DNA of 48,593 bases from Lawsonibacter sp. (lineage in GTDB: Bacteria; Bacillota; Clostridia; Oscillospirales; Oscillospiraceae): positions 1-48,593 of the forward strand of contig JAAWSG010000012.1 of NCBI GenBank assembly GCA_022801435.1, given 5' to 3'. Positions within the stretch are counted from its first letter, which is position 1, and every line of letters starts with the position of its first letter. The notes beneath the pieces were generated by a model that saw only the letters and a program-made list of their open reading frames with translations, had not been told where the DNA came from and did not search any database. A program made the translations under genes and the position numbers. Below are positions 1 through 5,899 of this stretch, piece by piece.

Positions 1-2
1 GC

Positions 3-98
3 TCCAAGTGTCATCCCTTCTACACCGGCAAGCAGAAGATGGTGGACACCGGTGGCCGTGTCAGCCGCTTCAACAAGAAGTTCGGCCTCGACAAGTAA
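3..98 (+). CDS. rpmE: 50S ribosomal protein L31, C-terminal part (5' truncated by window)
   Basis: The last 31 codons of a gene entering from the left edge read [20 protein letters not shown] and then [11 protein letters not shown] before TAA. The HPFYTGKQ and [11 protein letters not shown] blocks are the conserved C-terminal signature of bacterial L31, a small protein of the 50S subunit. The N-terminal part, with any zinc-binding cysteines except the one in KCHP, lies outside the window, so the zinc-type or non-zinc-type form cannot be fully decided. An intrinsic terminator follows 12 bases after the stop, so this is the end of its transcript. Confidence 0.93.
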   Translation, partial: SKCHPFYTGKQKMVDTGGRVSRFNKKFGLDK

Positions 99-110
99 GA
101 CCCCGCCTGC

Positions 111-145
111 AAAAGCCGCACCGTGTATTCGGTGCGGCTTTTTGT
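111..145 (+). terminator. Intrinsic terminator of rpmE
   Basis: Arms AAAAGCCGCACCG and CGGTGCGGCTTTTT flank a short TGTATT loop and the structure runs into a T tract. It lies directly downstream of the L31 stop. Confidence 0.9.
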
Positions 146-245
146 ATCAAAATGGCCGGGAACGGCATAAATATTACGATAGGGGCGGTCTGCGGCCGCC
201 CGCAGGCGCAGTCACGCGCCCCAATCATAAAGGAGGAATCCCGCC

Positions 246-746
246 ATGCGCAAAATCGACCCCAAGGAACTGACACAAAACGTCTTCTCCGCCATCGGAG
301 ACCAGTGGATGCTCATCACCGCCGGAACAGCGGACCGCTGCAACACCATGACCGCCTCCTGGGGAGGGCTGGGGGTCATCTGGGGGACGCCGGCGGCCAC
401 CTGCTACATCCGGCCCCAGCGGTATACCAAGGAGTTCGTGGACCGGGAGGAATTCTTTACCCTGTCCTTCCTGGGGGAGGCGTACCGGAAAGCCCTCCAG
501 CTGTGCGGCTCCAAAAGCGGCCGGGACACCGATAAAATCAGAGCGTGCGGCCTCACCGTCCGGACGGCGGAGTGCGGCGCGCCCTATTTTGAGGAGGCGG
601 AGCTGGTCCTGGTGTGCCGCAAGCGCTTCGTCCAGCCTATGGACCCGGACAATATGCCCCAGGAGATCAAGGACCGCTGGTATCCCCAAAAAGACTACCA
701 CACCATGTATATTGGAGAGATCGTGGAGGCCCTGGTGGGGGAGTGA
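246..746 (+). CDS. Flavin reductase family protein (FMN-binding split-barrel)
   Basis: This 166-residue protein resembles the flavin reductase-like / NADH-FMN oxidoreductase family, which binds FMN in a split beta-barrel and reduces flavin or uses it for electron transfer. The N-terminal segment NTMTASWGGLGVIWGTPAATCYIRP (about residues 35-60) matches the family's FMN-phosphate-binding loop, and FVDREEFFTLSFL follows as the next conserved strand. The C-terminal half (YPQKDYHTMYIGEIVEAL) has the family's closing strand. The start is supported by AAGGAGG about nine bases upstream. The gene stands alone between the rpmE terminator and a convergent small regulator. No redox partner is adjacent, so substrate and role are unknown. 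Confidence 0.85.
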   Translation: MRKIDPKELTQNVFSAIGDQWMLITAGTADRCNTMTASWGGLGVIWGTPAATCYIRPQRYTKEFVDREEFFTLSFLGEAYRKALQLCGSKSGRDTDKIRACGLTVRTAECGAPYFEEAELVLVCRKRFVQPMDPDNMPQEIKDRWYPQKDYHTMYIGEIVEALVGE

Positions 747-751
747 CGCTT

Positions 752-997
752 TCATAGATGCAGGCCGTCAAAAAATTCGTCAAAGGAATGGACATTGTAG
801 ATTTGCTTCAGCGCCAAAAGAACGCTGATCCGCACACTGTAGCGGCCCTGCTCTATTTTGGCCAAAATGTCCTCTGTCATAGGAATGTTCATGATTTCCA
901 GCTGAGCGGAAGCTTCCCGCTGGGATAAGCCGGTTTTCCTGCGCATTGCCTGCAAATTGGGGCCAATTGAAATATCCTGTTTGAGTCCGTTTGCCAT
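752..997 (-). CDS. Small XRE-family helix-turn-helix protein
   Basis: This 81-residue protein is dominated by a Cro/C1-type helix-turn-helix, with NLQAMRRKTGLSQREASAQLE (about residues 14-35) and ILAKIEQGRYSV. It probably binds DNA as a dimer and regulates itself or a neighbour. An upstream in-frame ATG would add 22 residues, but the chosen start has GGGAGG seven bases ahead on the reverse strand, and the extra residues do not look like part of the fold. It is convergent with the flavin reductase gene (six-base gap) and divergent from hflX. No target or toxin partner is visible. Confidence 0.75.
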   Translation of the reverse strand: MANGLKQDISIGPNLQAMRRKTGLSQREASAQLEIMNIPMTEDILAKIEQGRYSVRISVLLALKQIYNVHSFDEFFDGLHL

Positions 998-1090
998 TGT
1001 ACAGCCTCCCAAAAATGAAAGCAGCTTTTTCTGGTTCCAATTACAGAATCTGTGAAAAATCAAAAGAAAAATGAGGAATAATAGCGAAAT

Positions 1091-2380
1091 ATGCCAAATT
1101 TACAAGAGAAACCGAAATTTAACCGGGCCGTTCTGGTAGGGCTGGACGCGTTCAGTCTAAGCCGGGAGGAGAACGCTGACGAGGAGAGCATGGAGGAGCT
1201 GGCCGCCCTGCTGGAGACGGCGGGGGGTGAGACGCTGGGAGTGGTCACCCAGTCCAAGGACAGCCCCGACCCCCGCACCTTCATCGGCGAGGGCAAGGTG
1301 GCCGAGGTGAAGGAGCTGGTCCAGGCCCTGGGGGCGGACATGGTCATCTTTGACAACCCCCTCTCCCCCTCCCAGCAGCGCAACCTGACCGAGGCGCTGA
1401 AGGTGGGGGTGCTGGACCGCTCCGCCCTGATTCTGGACATCTTCGCCCAGCGGGCCAGGACCAGGGAGGGCCGCCTCCAGGTGGAGCTGGCCCAGTACAA
1501 GTACCTGCTGCCCCGCCTGCTGGGGATGTGGAAGCACCTGGAGCGGCAGGAGGGCGCCATCGGGACCCGCGGCCCGGGGGAGACCCAGCTGGAGTCCGAC
1601 CGCCGGGTGCTCCGCCGGAAAATATCCAAGCTGGAGGGGGAGCTGAAGGACGTGCGCCGGGTCCGGGCCACCCAGCGGGAGCGGCGCATCAAAAACGAGG
1701 TCCCGGTGGTGGCCATCGTGGGCTATACCAACGCGGGCAAGTCCACCCTGCTGAACCACCTGACCGGGGCGGACATCCCGGCCAACAACCGGCTGTTCGA
1801 CACCCTGGACACCACCACCCGGACGCTGGAGATCTCAGATACCTGCACCGTGCTGCTCTCCGACACGGTGGGCTTTATCCGAAAGCTCCCCCACCACCTG
1901 GTGGAGGCGTTCAAGGCCACCCTGGAGGAGCTGGAGTACGCCGACCTCCTCCTCCACGTCATCGACGCCTCCAGCCCCCAGTGGCGGGAACAGGCCCAGG
2001 TGGTGGACCAGCTTATCCACGAGCTGGGGGCGGAGCAGACCCCCCGCATCGAGGTCTTTAACAAGTGCGACCTGTGGACGGGGGACGTCCTCCCCCACGG
2101 GGAGAGGAAGGCGTCCATCTCCGCCAAGACGGGGGCGGGCATCCCCGGCCTGCTGTCCGAGATCGGAAAGGTGCTGGACAACGGGGCGCGGCGGGTGACC
2201 ATCCACCTGCCCTATGAGAAGGGCGGCCTGCTGGACAAGCTCTACCTGGAGGCCAAGGTGGAGAAGGTGGACTATGGAGAGACCATTGACGTCACCGCCA
2301 TCTGCACCCCCAAGGTCATCGGCCAGCTGGGTCCCCTGGTGGAGGGCTGGCGGCCCAAGAAGGAGTTTTGGGAGGATTAA
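1091..2380 (+). CDS. hflX: GTPase HflX
   Basis: HflX is a ribosome-associated GTPase that splits stalled or stressed 70S ribosomes. At 429 residues the length is typical. The N-terminal HflX domain has TQSKDSPDPRTFIGEGKVAE, followed by the family signature DRSALILDIFAQRARTREG and a glycine-rich stretch GTRGPGETQLESDRR. The G domain starts near residue 211 with the P-loop GYTNAGKSTLLN, then DTLDTTTR (G2), DTVGFIRKLPHHLVEAF (G3) and NKCD (G4). The ribosome binding site (GAGGA) is somewhat far from the ATG, but no better in-frame start is seen. Two acetyltransferase genes follow closely on the same strand, so they may be cotranscribed. Confidence 0.96.
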   Translation: MPNLQEKPKFNRAVLVGLDAFSLSREENADEESMEELAALLETAGGETLGVVTQSKDSPDPRTFIGEGKVAEVKELVQALGADMVIFDNPLSPSQQRNLTEALKVGVLDRSALILDIFAQRARTREGRLQVELAQYKYLLPRLLGMWKHLERQEGAIGTRGPGETQLESDRRVLRRKISKLEGELKDVRRVRATQRERRIKNEVPVVAIVGYTNAGKSTLLNHLTGADIPANNRLFDTLDTTTRTLEISDTCTVLLSDTVGFIRKLPHHLVEAFKATLEELEYADLLLHVIDASSPQWREQAQVVDQLIHELGAEQTPRIEVFNKCDLWTGDVLPHGERKASISAKTGAGIPGLLSEIGKVLDNGARRVTIHLPYEKGGLLDKLYLEAKVEKVDYGETIDVTAICTPKVIGQLGPLVEGWRPKKEFWED

Positions 2381-2381
2381 T

Positions 2382-2897
2382 ATGGACTTTACTCTGCGCC
2401 CCTGGCGGCGGGAGGACGCCGGTGACCTGCTGCGGTATGCCAACAACGAGAAGATCGCCCGCAACCTGCGGGACGTGTTCCCCTTCCCCTACATTCTCAC
2501 CGACGCACAGGAGTTTATCGAGAGCTGTCTCGCGGCAGACGAGGAGAAGCAGCTGTTCCGGACCATTGAGGTGGACGGCCACGCGGTGGGCAGCATCGCC
2601 CTGTGTCTGGGCAGCGACGTGTACCGCATGACCGCCGAGCTGGGCTACTGGCTGGCGGAGGATTTTTGGGGAAAGGGCATCATGACCGAGGCCGTCCAGC
2701 GGATCTGTGAGGAGGGCGCCGGGCGGTGGGAGGACCTGCTCCGCATCTACGCGGAACCCTTTGCCCACAATACCGCCTCCCGCCGGGTGCTGGAGAAGGC
2801 GGGCTTCCAGCTGGAGGGCATTCTGCGCCACGGCGTCTGCAAGCGGGGGAGGGTCTATGACGCCTGCATGTACGCCCTGCTGGTGGAGGATATGTAG
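2382..2897 (+). CDS. GNAT family N-acetyltransferase (RimJ/RimL-like) 1
   Basis: This 171-residue protein transfers an acetyl group from acetyl-CoA to an unknown amine. It starts MDFTLRPWRREDAGDLL, has the RimJ/RimL-type core AELGYWLAEDFWGKGIMTEAV (acetyl-CoA-binding motif A region, about residues 87-107), and ends with NTASRRVLEKAGFQLEGILR, the hallmark C-terminal motif of this subgroup. The start one base after the hflX stop is supported by GGGAGG within the end of hflX, so the two are probably translationally coupled. Possible substrates include ribosomal protein N-termini, amino acids or antibiotics; nothing here decides between them. Confidence 0.9.
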   Translation: MDFTLRPWRREDAGDLLRYANNEKIARNLRDVFPFPYILTDAQEFIESCLAADEEKQLFRTIEVDGHAVGSIALCLGSDVYRMTAELGYWLAEDFWGKGIMTEAVQRICEEGAGRWEDLLRIYAEPFAHNTASRRVLEKAGFQLEGILRHGVCKRGRVYDACMYALLVEDM

Positions 2898-2949
2898 AAC
2901 AGCCGCCTGCTGGACAGGGGCTGAGAACGAGTTTTGGGAGGCATAGGCC

Positions 2950-3507
2950 ATGGAGCTGCATACGCCGAGACTGCTCCTCCGTCCCTTCACCCTGGAGGAC
3001 GGGGAGGATTTATACGAGTACGCTAAAGACCCCCGGGTGGGGCCGGCGGCGGGCTGGCCGGTCCACTCCAGCGTGGAGAACAGCCGTGAGATCATACGCA
3101 CTGTATTCTCCAGCCCCCGCGCCTTCGCGGTGGTGGAGGAGGGGAGCGGCAAGGTCATCGGCTCCGCCGGCTTCGTGGGGACCCACCGGGAGGAGCTGCC
3201 CGGCCCGGACGACGAGCTGGGCTACGCCCTCCATCCGGGGTACTGGGGCCGGGGGCTGATCCCCGAGGCGGCCCGGGAGCTGCTGCGCTGGGGCTTTGAG
3301 GAGCTGGGACTGCGGACCATCTGGTGCGGCCACTACGAGGGCAACCTCAAGTCCCGGCGGGTGATTGAAAAGTGCGGGTTTGTATACCGCTTCTCCCAGG
3401 AAACAGACGTGCCGCTGATGGGGGAGCGGCGGCTGACCCACTTTTTTGCCCTGACCCGGGAGGAGTGGGACGGTCTGCGGTGCGCCTCCTCCGGCGGAGA
3501 CAATTGA
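2950..3507 (+). CDS. GNAT family N-acetyltransferase (RimJ/RimL-like) 2
   Basis: A second acetyltransferase of the same family (185 residues). MELHTPRLLLRPFTLEDGEDLYEY is the typical first strand and helix, DDELGYALHPGYWGRGLIPEAARELL carries the acetyl-CoA loop (about residues 89-115), and NLKSRRVIEKCGFVY is the C-terminal motif. It is 52 bases downstream of the first GNAT gene and not a close duplicate of it. The 13-base stretch GAGTTTTGGGAGG, containing the ribosome binding site, occurs upstream of both. The stop is followed at once by the promoter of the small-RNA module at 3504. Confidence 0.9.
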   Translation: MELHTPRLLLRPFTLEDGEDLYEYAKDPRVGPAAGWPVHSSVENSREIIRTVFSSPRAFAVVEEGSGKVIGSAGFVGTHREELPGPDDELGYALHPGYWGRGLIPEAARELLRWGFEELGLRTIWCGHYEGNLKSRRVIEKCGFVYRFSQETDVPLMGERRLTHFFALTREEWDGLRCASSGGDN

Positions 3508-3533
3508 CAACAGACGCCATATTGTGATAAAAT
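3504..3533 (+). promoter_or_regulatory. Strong sigma-A promoter of the small peptide/RNA module
   Basis: A perfect -35 TTGACA (3504-3509), an 18-base spacer and a -10 TAAAAT (3528-3533) overlap the last codons of the GNAT gene. It points right, toward the 27-residue ORF. Transcription is expected to start near 3540, just at a perfect 8-bp hairpin (ACCCTGCT/AGCAGGGT, 3534-3561). Confidence 0.8.
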
Positions 3534-3558
3534 AACCCTGCTTCCAAATATGGGAGCA

Positions 3559-3591
3559 GGGTGCTGCAATCAATACGGAAAGCGGTCAGCC
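3559..3591 (+). repeat. Inverted matching blocks, left copy
   Basis: Two blocks, GGGTGCTGCAAT (3559-3570) and GCGGTCAGCC (3582-3591), recur exactly in inverted orientation and in the same order on the reverse strand at 3767-3756 and 3753-3744. The spacer differs (11 bases here, 2 there). The left copy lies in the 5' leader of the small mRNA and the right copy near the 5' end of the convergent RNA. The two RNAs would therefore be complementary outside their shared overlap. Confidence 0.8.
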
Positions 3592-3594
3592 CAT

Positions 3595-3611
3595 CCTCCT
3601 CGCAAAGGAGG
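3595..3611 (+). promoter_or_regulatory. Ribosome binding site masked by a stem-loop
   Basis: CCTCCT (3595-3600) is perfectly complementary to the Shine-Dalgarno AGGAGG (3606-3611) across a five-base CGCAA loop. The hairpin would hide the ribosome binding site of the ORF starting at 3620. This control is expected to reduce translation of a small mRNA until refolding or processing. Confidence 0.7.
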
Positions 3612-3619
3612 TGAGGCAA

Positions 3620-3703
3620 ATGCCCATTACGATTACATTTCATCTGCGCGGGATGACCGTGACGATAAAGGTAAAATGGGACAGCCGCCACTCAGCACAG
3701 TGA
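3620..3703 (+). CDS. 27-residue conserved-looking small peptide of a type I TA-like module
   Basis: The ORF encodes MPITITFHLRGMTVTIKV followed by KWDSRHSAQ. It has its own sigma-A promoter (3504), a structured leader, a strong AGGAGG eight bases before ATG, and a terminator beginning inside the last codons. The peptide has alternating hydrophobic/polar residues suggesting two beta strands with a basic tail; it is not the single hydrophobic helix of classical Fst/Ldr toxins. I have an impression of very similar 'MPITITFH...NRHSAK' ORFs recurring in Clostridia genomes, but could not check it. It could be a type I toxin, another regulatory peptide, or a dual-function RNA. That it is a discrete expressed unit is well supported by the signals; its function is not known. 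Confidence 0.6.
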   Translation: MPITITFHLRGMTVTIKVKWDSRHSAQ

Positions 3704-3773
3704 CGGCTGTTCGGGCTTTTTTGGTCTAACAGCGATTCATAGAGGCTGACCGCAAATTGCAGCACCCTTCCAA
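3675..3773 (-). ncRNA. Putative antisense RNA (antitoxin candidate)
   Basis: A reverse-strand promoter at 3780-3808 should start an RNA near 3773. This RNA runs leftward through the inverted copies of the two leader blocks (3744-3767) and into the shared terminator hairpin. It encodes no plausible peptide. It would be complementary to the small mRNA both at its 5' part (12 and 10 base blocks) and across the terminator. Convergent RNAs with paired repeats and a shared terminator are the arrangement of the pAD1 par (Fst/RNAII) type I system. The exact 3' end is an estimate. Confidence 0.6.
3681..3725 (+). terminator. Intrinsic terminator shared by the convergent module
   Basis: ACAGCCGCCA (3681-3690) pairs with TGACGGCTGT (3701-3710) with one wobble, followed by CGGGC and six T residues on the plus strand. 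The stem overlaps the end of the 27-residue ORF. It lies between the two convergent promoters. On the reverse strand the stem is followed only by CCCATTTTA, so termination in that direction would be weaker. Confidence 0.8.
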
Positions 3774-3779
3774 TTGGAA

Positions 3780-3808
3780 ATTCTACCACGGAAGCGCCGC
3801 CGTGTCAA
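3780..3808 (-). promoter_or_regulatory. Sigma-A promoter of the antisense RNA
   Basis: Read on the reverse strand: perfect -35 TTGACA (plus 3808-3803), exactly 17 bases, then TAGAAT (plus 3785-3780). It is stronger by consensus than most promoters in the window and faces the 3504 promoter. Nothing codes on the reverse strand downstream before the GNAT gene, so its product must be a small RNA. Confidence 0.8.
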
Positions 3809-3849
3809 GTCTTGCGGCCGGCTATTTTTCCCCTTCCGTGCAGCGAACT

Positions 3850-3887
3850 GATCCGCCCCGGCAACAGCCGGGGCGGATCGATTTTTT
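3850..3887 (+). terminator. Strong hairpin terminator between the small module and the symporter gene
   Basis: A perfect 13-bp stem (GATCCGCCCCGGC/GCCGGGGCGGATC, loop AACA) is followed by ATTTTTT on the plus strand. It lies just past the stop of the reverse-strand symporter gene. On that strand the T tract is missing after the stem, so it best terminates rightward transcription, although such a GC-rich hairpin may also define the 3' end of the symporter mRNA. Confidence 0.7.
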
Positions 3888-3895
3888 AGAAAGGA

Positions 3896-5308
3896 TTACT
3901 TTTTGCCCACGCCGTGGGTGGTTTTCATCACCATGCCGGTCAGGGCGAAGAGGGCCAGGGCGTTGGGGATGACCATCAGATTGTTGAACATATCGGACAG
4001 CTCCCACACCAGGTCGTTACTCATCAGAGTGCCCAGGAAGACGAAGACCAGGCCGATAACGGTGTAGATCACGGCGGAGTTCTTGCCAAAGAGGTACATC
4101 ATGTTGATCTTACCGAACATATTCCAGCTCAGGATGGTGGAGAAGGCGAAGAAGAACAGGCAGACGGCTACGAACATATTGCCGGCGCTCTCTCCAAAGA
4201 CCACACCAAAGGCGGTCTGAGCCAGGTTTGTCTTGGTGATGGTGGTGCTGGCCGCCGCGGCGCCGCACTCGTACAGGGGGCCGCCGGGGGTGTACAGGGT
4301 GGAGATGACCACCAGGGCGTTGAGGGAGAGGACCACGAAGGTATCGATGAACACGCCGATCATAGCCACGATACCCTGCTCATGGGGGTCCTTCACGTTG
4401 GCCAGCGCGTGGGCGTGGGGGGTAGAGCCCATACCGGCCTCATTGGAGAACAGGCCGCGCTTGGCGCCCTGGCTGATGGCGGTCTTCAGGGCCACGCCCA
4501 CGCCGCCGCCGATGATGGCCTGGGGCTGGAAAGCGTACTGGAAAATCATGCCGACGGTGGCGGGGAGGTACTGGATGCGCATGACCAGCACAGCCAGGCC
4601 GCCCAGCAGGAAGATGGCCGCCATCACAGGGACGACCTTCTCCGTCACCGAGGCCAGACGCTGCACGCCGCCCAGGAAGATGAAGCCGCACACCACCACC
4701 AGCACAATGCCCACAATCCAGCTGGGCACGCCGAACGCGGTCTGGAAGGTGGAGCCGATGGAGTTGGACTGGACCATGCAGCCCATGAAGCCCAGGGCCA
4801 GGATGATGGCGATGGCGAAGAAGCCGGCCAGGAACTTGCCGAACCCGCCCTTGAACGCGGTGGTGATGTAGTACACCGGGCCGCCGCGGATGGTCCCGTC
4901 GGGGTCGACCTTGCGGGTCTGGAGGGCCAGGGTGGCCTCCGCGTAGATGGTGGCCATGCCGAAGAAGGCGATGACCCACATCCAGAAGATAGCGCCCGGG
5001 CCGCCGGTGAGGATGGCTCCGGAGGCGCCCACGATGTTGCCGGTGCCCACCTGGGCGGCGATGGCGGTGGCCAGGGCCTGGAAGGAGCTCATGCCCGCGT
5101 CCTGCTTGCCGCCCCGGAGGGACAGGTTTCCGAAGACGCTCTTCATCCCCTCGCCGAAGCAGCGGACCTGCACGAAGCGGGTCTTGATGGAGTACCACAG
5201 GCCCACGGCAATGAGCATGAATACCAGGATATAGTTGGAGAGGTACGTGTTGATGTTGACCACAATGGGCATCAGCGCGCTCTCCAGGGACGATACGATT
5301 TCTTCCAT
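3896..5308 (-). CDS. Sodium:alanine (glycine) symporter family protein, AGCS
   Basis: A 470-residue integral membrane protein of the alanine/glycine:cation symporter family, importing small neutral amino acids with Na+. Recognisable blocks are LSLRGGKQDAGMSSFQALATAIAAQVGTGNIVG (about residues 63-95), GGPGAIFWMWVIAFFGMATIYAEATLA, the central GGPVYYI, and SQGAKRGLFSNEAGMGSTPHAHA, all diagnostic of AGCS. About ten or eleven hydrophobic segments are present, at normal family length. GGAGAG lies just upstream of the ATG. The transcript has a long leader with a tandem glycine riboswitch and a consensus promoter at 5677-5705. Glycine (possibly with alanine) is therefore the likely substrate, with expression responding to intracellular glycine. 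Confidence 0.95.
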   Translation of the reverse strand: MEEIVSSLESALMPIVVNINTYLSNYILVFMLIAVGLWYSIKTRFVQVRCFGEGMKSVFGNLSLRGGKQDAGMSSFQALATAIAAQVGTGNIVGASGAILTGGPGAIFWMWVIAFFGMATIYAEATLALQTRKVDPDGTIRGGPVYYITTAFKGGFGKFLAGFFAIAIILALGFMGCMVQSNSIGSTFQTAFGVPSWIVGIVLVVVCGFIFLGGVQRLASVTEKVVPVMAAIFLLGGLAVLVMRIQYLPATVGMIFQYAFQPQAIIGGGVGVALKTAISQGAKRGLFSNEAGMGSTPHAHALANVKDPHEQGIVAMIGVFIDTFVVLSLNALVVISTLYTPGGPLYECGAAAASTTITKTNLAQTAFGVVFGESAGNMFVAVCLFFFAFSTILSWNMFGKINMMYLFGKNSAVIYTVIGLVFVFLGTLMSNDLVWELSDMFNNLMVIPNALALFALTGMVMKTTHGVGKK

Positions 5309-5469
5309 ACTTTCTCTCCTTTTCTCTTCTGCTCCGCTCCGCCCCGTCCAGCCCCGTGCTGTACGGAGGGGATTGGAAAAAATAACGGACCGGCCTCATG
5401 GAAAGACCGCTCCGGAGAAGGGCGCGCCCAGGGGGAGCGCACCGCAGCAGACGCACACGCGCCTGTTTT

Positions 5470-5640
5470 CTCTGTCCTTTTGCCTGAGAGATTGGCGGCT
5501 GGAACCGCTTTGCCCCTTCGGCACTCGCTGTCGAGATTCTCCAGAGTCGCATCCGCGCACAGCCATTGTCCCCAAAGACGCCTGAGAGTGTTGCTCCTTC
5601 GGCAAGCTGACAGCTTTTTCCTGCGCACTTCATCTGCTTA
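5470..5640 (-). ncRNA. Tandem glycine riboswitch
   Basis: On the reverse strand two glycine aptamers follow each other. The first has GCCGAAGGAGCAA with CTCTCAGGC; the second has ACTCTGGAGA, GTGCCGAAGGGGCAAA and CTCTCAGGCAAAAGGACAGAG. These are the conserved elements of the gcvT/glycine riboswitch, joined by the usual short linker. It precedes the symporter start by about 160 bases. A TTTTTT tract at plus 5378-5383 in that interval may belong to the expression platform, but I could not draw a convincing terminator stem. Confidence 0.94.
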
Positions 5641-5676
5641 TTCAATTATTTTATTGAGTTTCTCAATTGCAACCCC

Positions 5677-5705
5677 ATCATAGCACGGGACACGCCCTTT
5701 GTCAA
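5677..5705 (-). promoter_or_regulatory. Sigma-A promoter of the glycine riboswitch-symporter transcript
   Basis: Reverse strand TTGACA (plus 5705-5700), 17 bases, TATGAT (plus 5682-5677). The predicted start near 5670 places the whole tandem aptamer in the leader. Between this and the secA promoter (5706-5790) I see nothing else. Confidence 0.85.
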
Positions 5706-5795
5706 GCCCTGTCCGCAGGGGGGAGACAAATTTAATTTTTCCCGCCTCAGACAGGAGGTTTTGGGGAGGAACGGGGGAATGTTTACAATTTGCTC

Positions 5796-5824
5796 TTTTT
5801 TCTCGGAGAGAAGTGTGGTATACT
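5796..5824 (+). promoter_or_regulatory. Extended -10 promoter of secA
   Basis: TGTGG followed by TATACT (5819-5824) gives a TGn extended -10. The -35 position holds only a T-rich run (TTTTTT, 5796-5801). It lies 75 bases before the secA start and is divergent from the symporter promoter. Confidence 0.6.
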
Positions 5825-5899
5825 CAATAAGATCATGCTTAGAATGTGGCATTATGCCCAAAAGAGAACCCACGATTTTGACCGAGAGGTGTATATACT

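Noticed and set aside
2363-2941. 13-base direct repeat GAGTTTTGGGAGG before both GNAT genes
   Set aside because: Contains the ribosome binding site and lies within coding sequence in one case; most likely coincidence or a minor trace of gene duplication, too short to interpret.
3850-3887. Terminator of the reverse-strand symporter gene
   Set aside because: The T tract follows the stem only on the plus strand; annotated as a plus-directed terminator, with a possible 3'-end role for the symporter mRNA noted.
3757-3972. Plus-strand reading frame of 71 codons to the right of the small module
   Set aside because: It crosses the antisense promoter, a strong terminator hairpin and the end of the symporter gene, with no ribosome binding site.
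3914-5683. Very long open frame antisense to the symporter gene
   Set aside because: His/Gly/Asp/Glu-rich low-complexity translation, typical of the antisense frame in GC-rich genes; the reverse-strand AGCS product has all family motifs.
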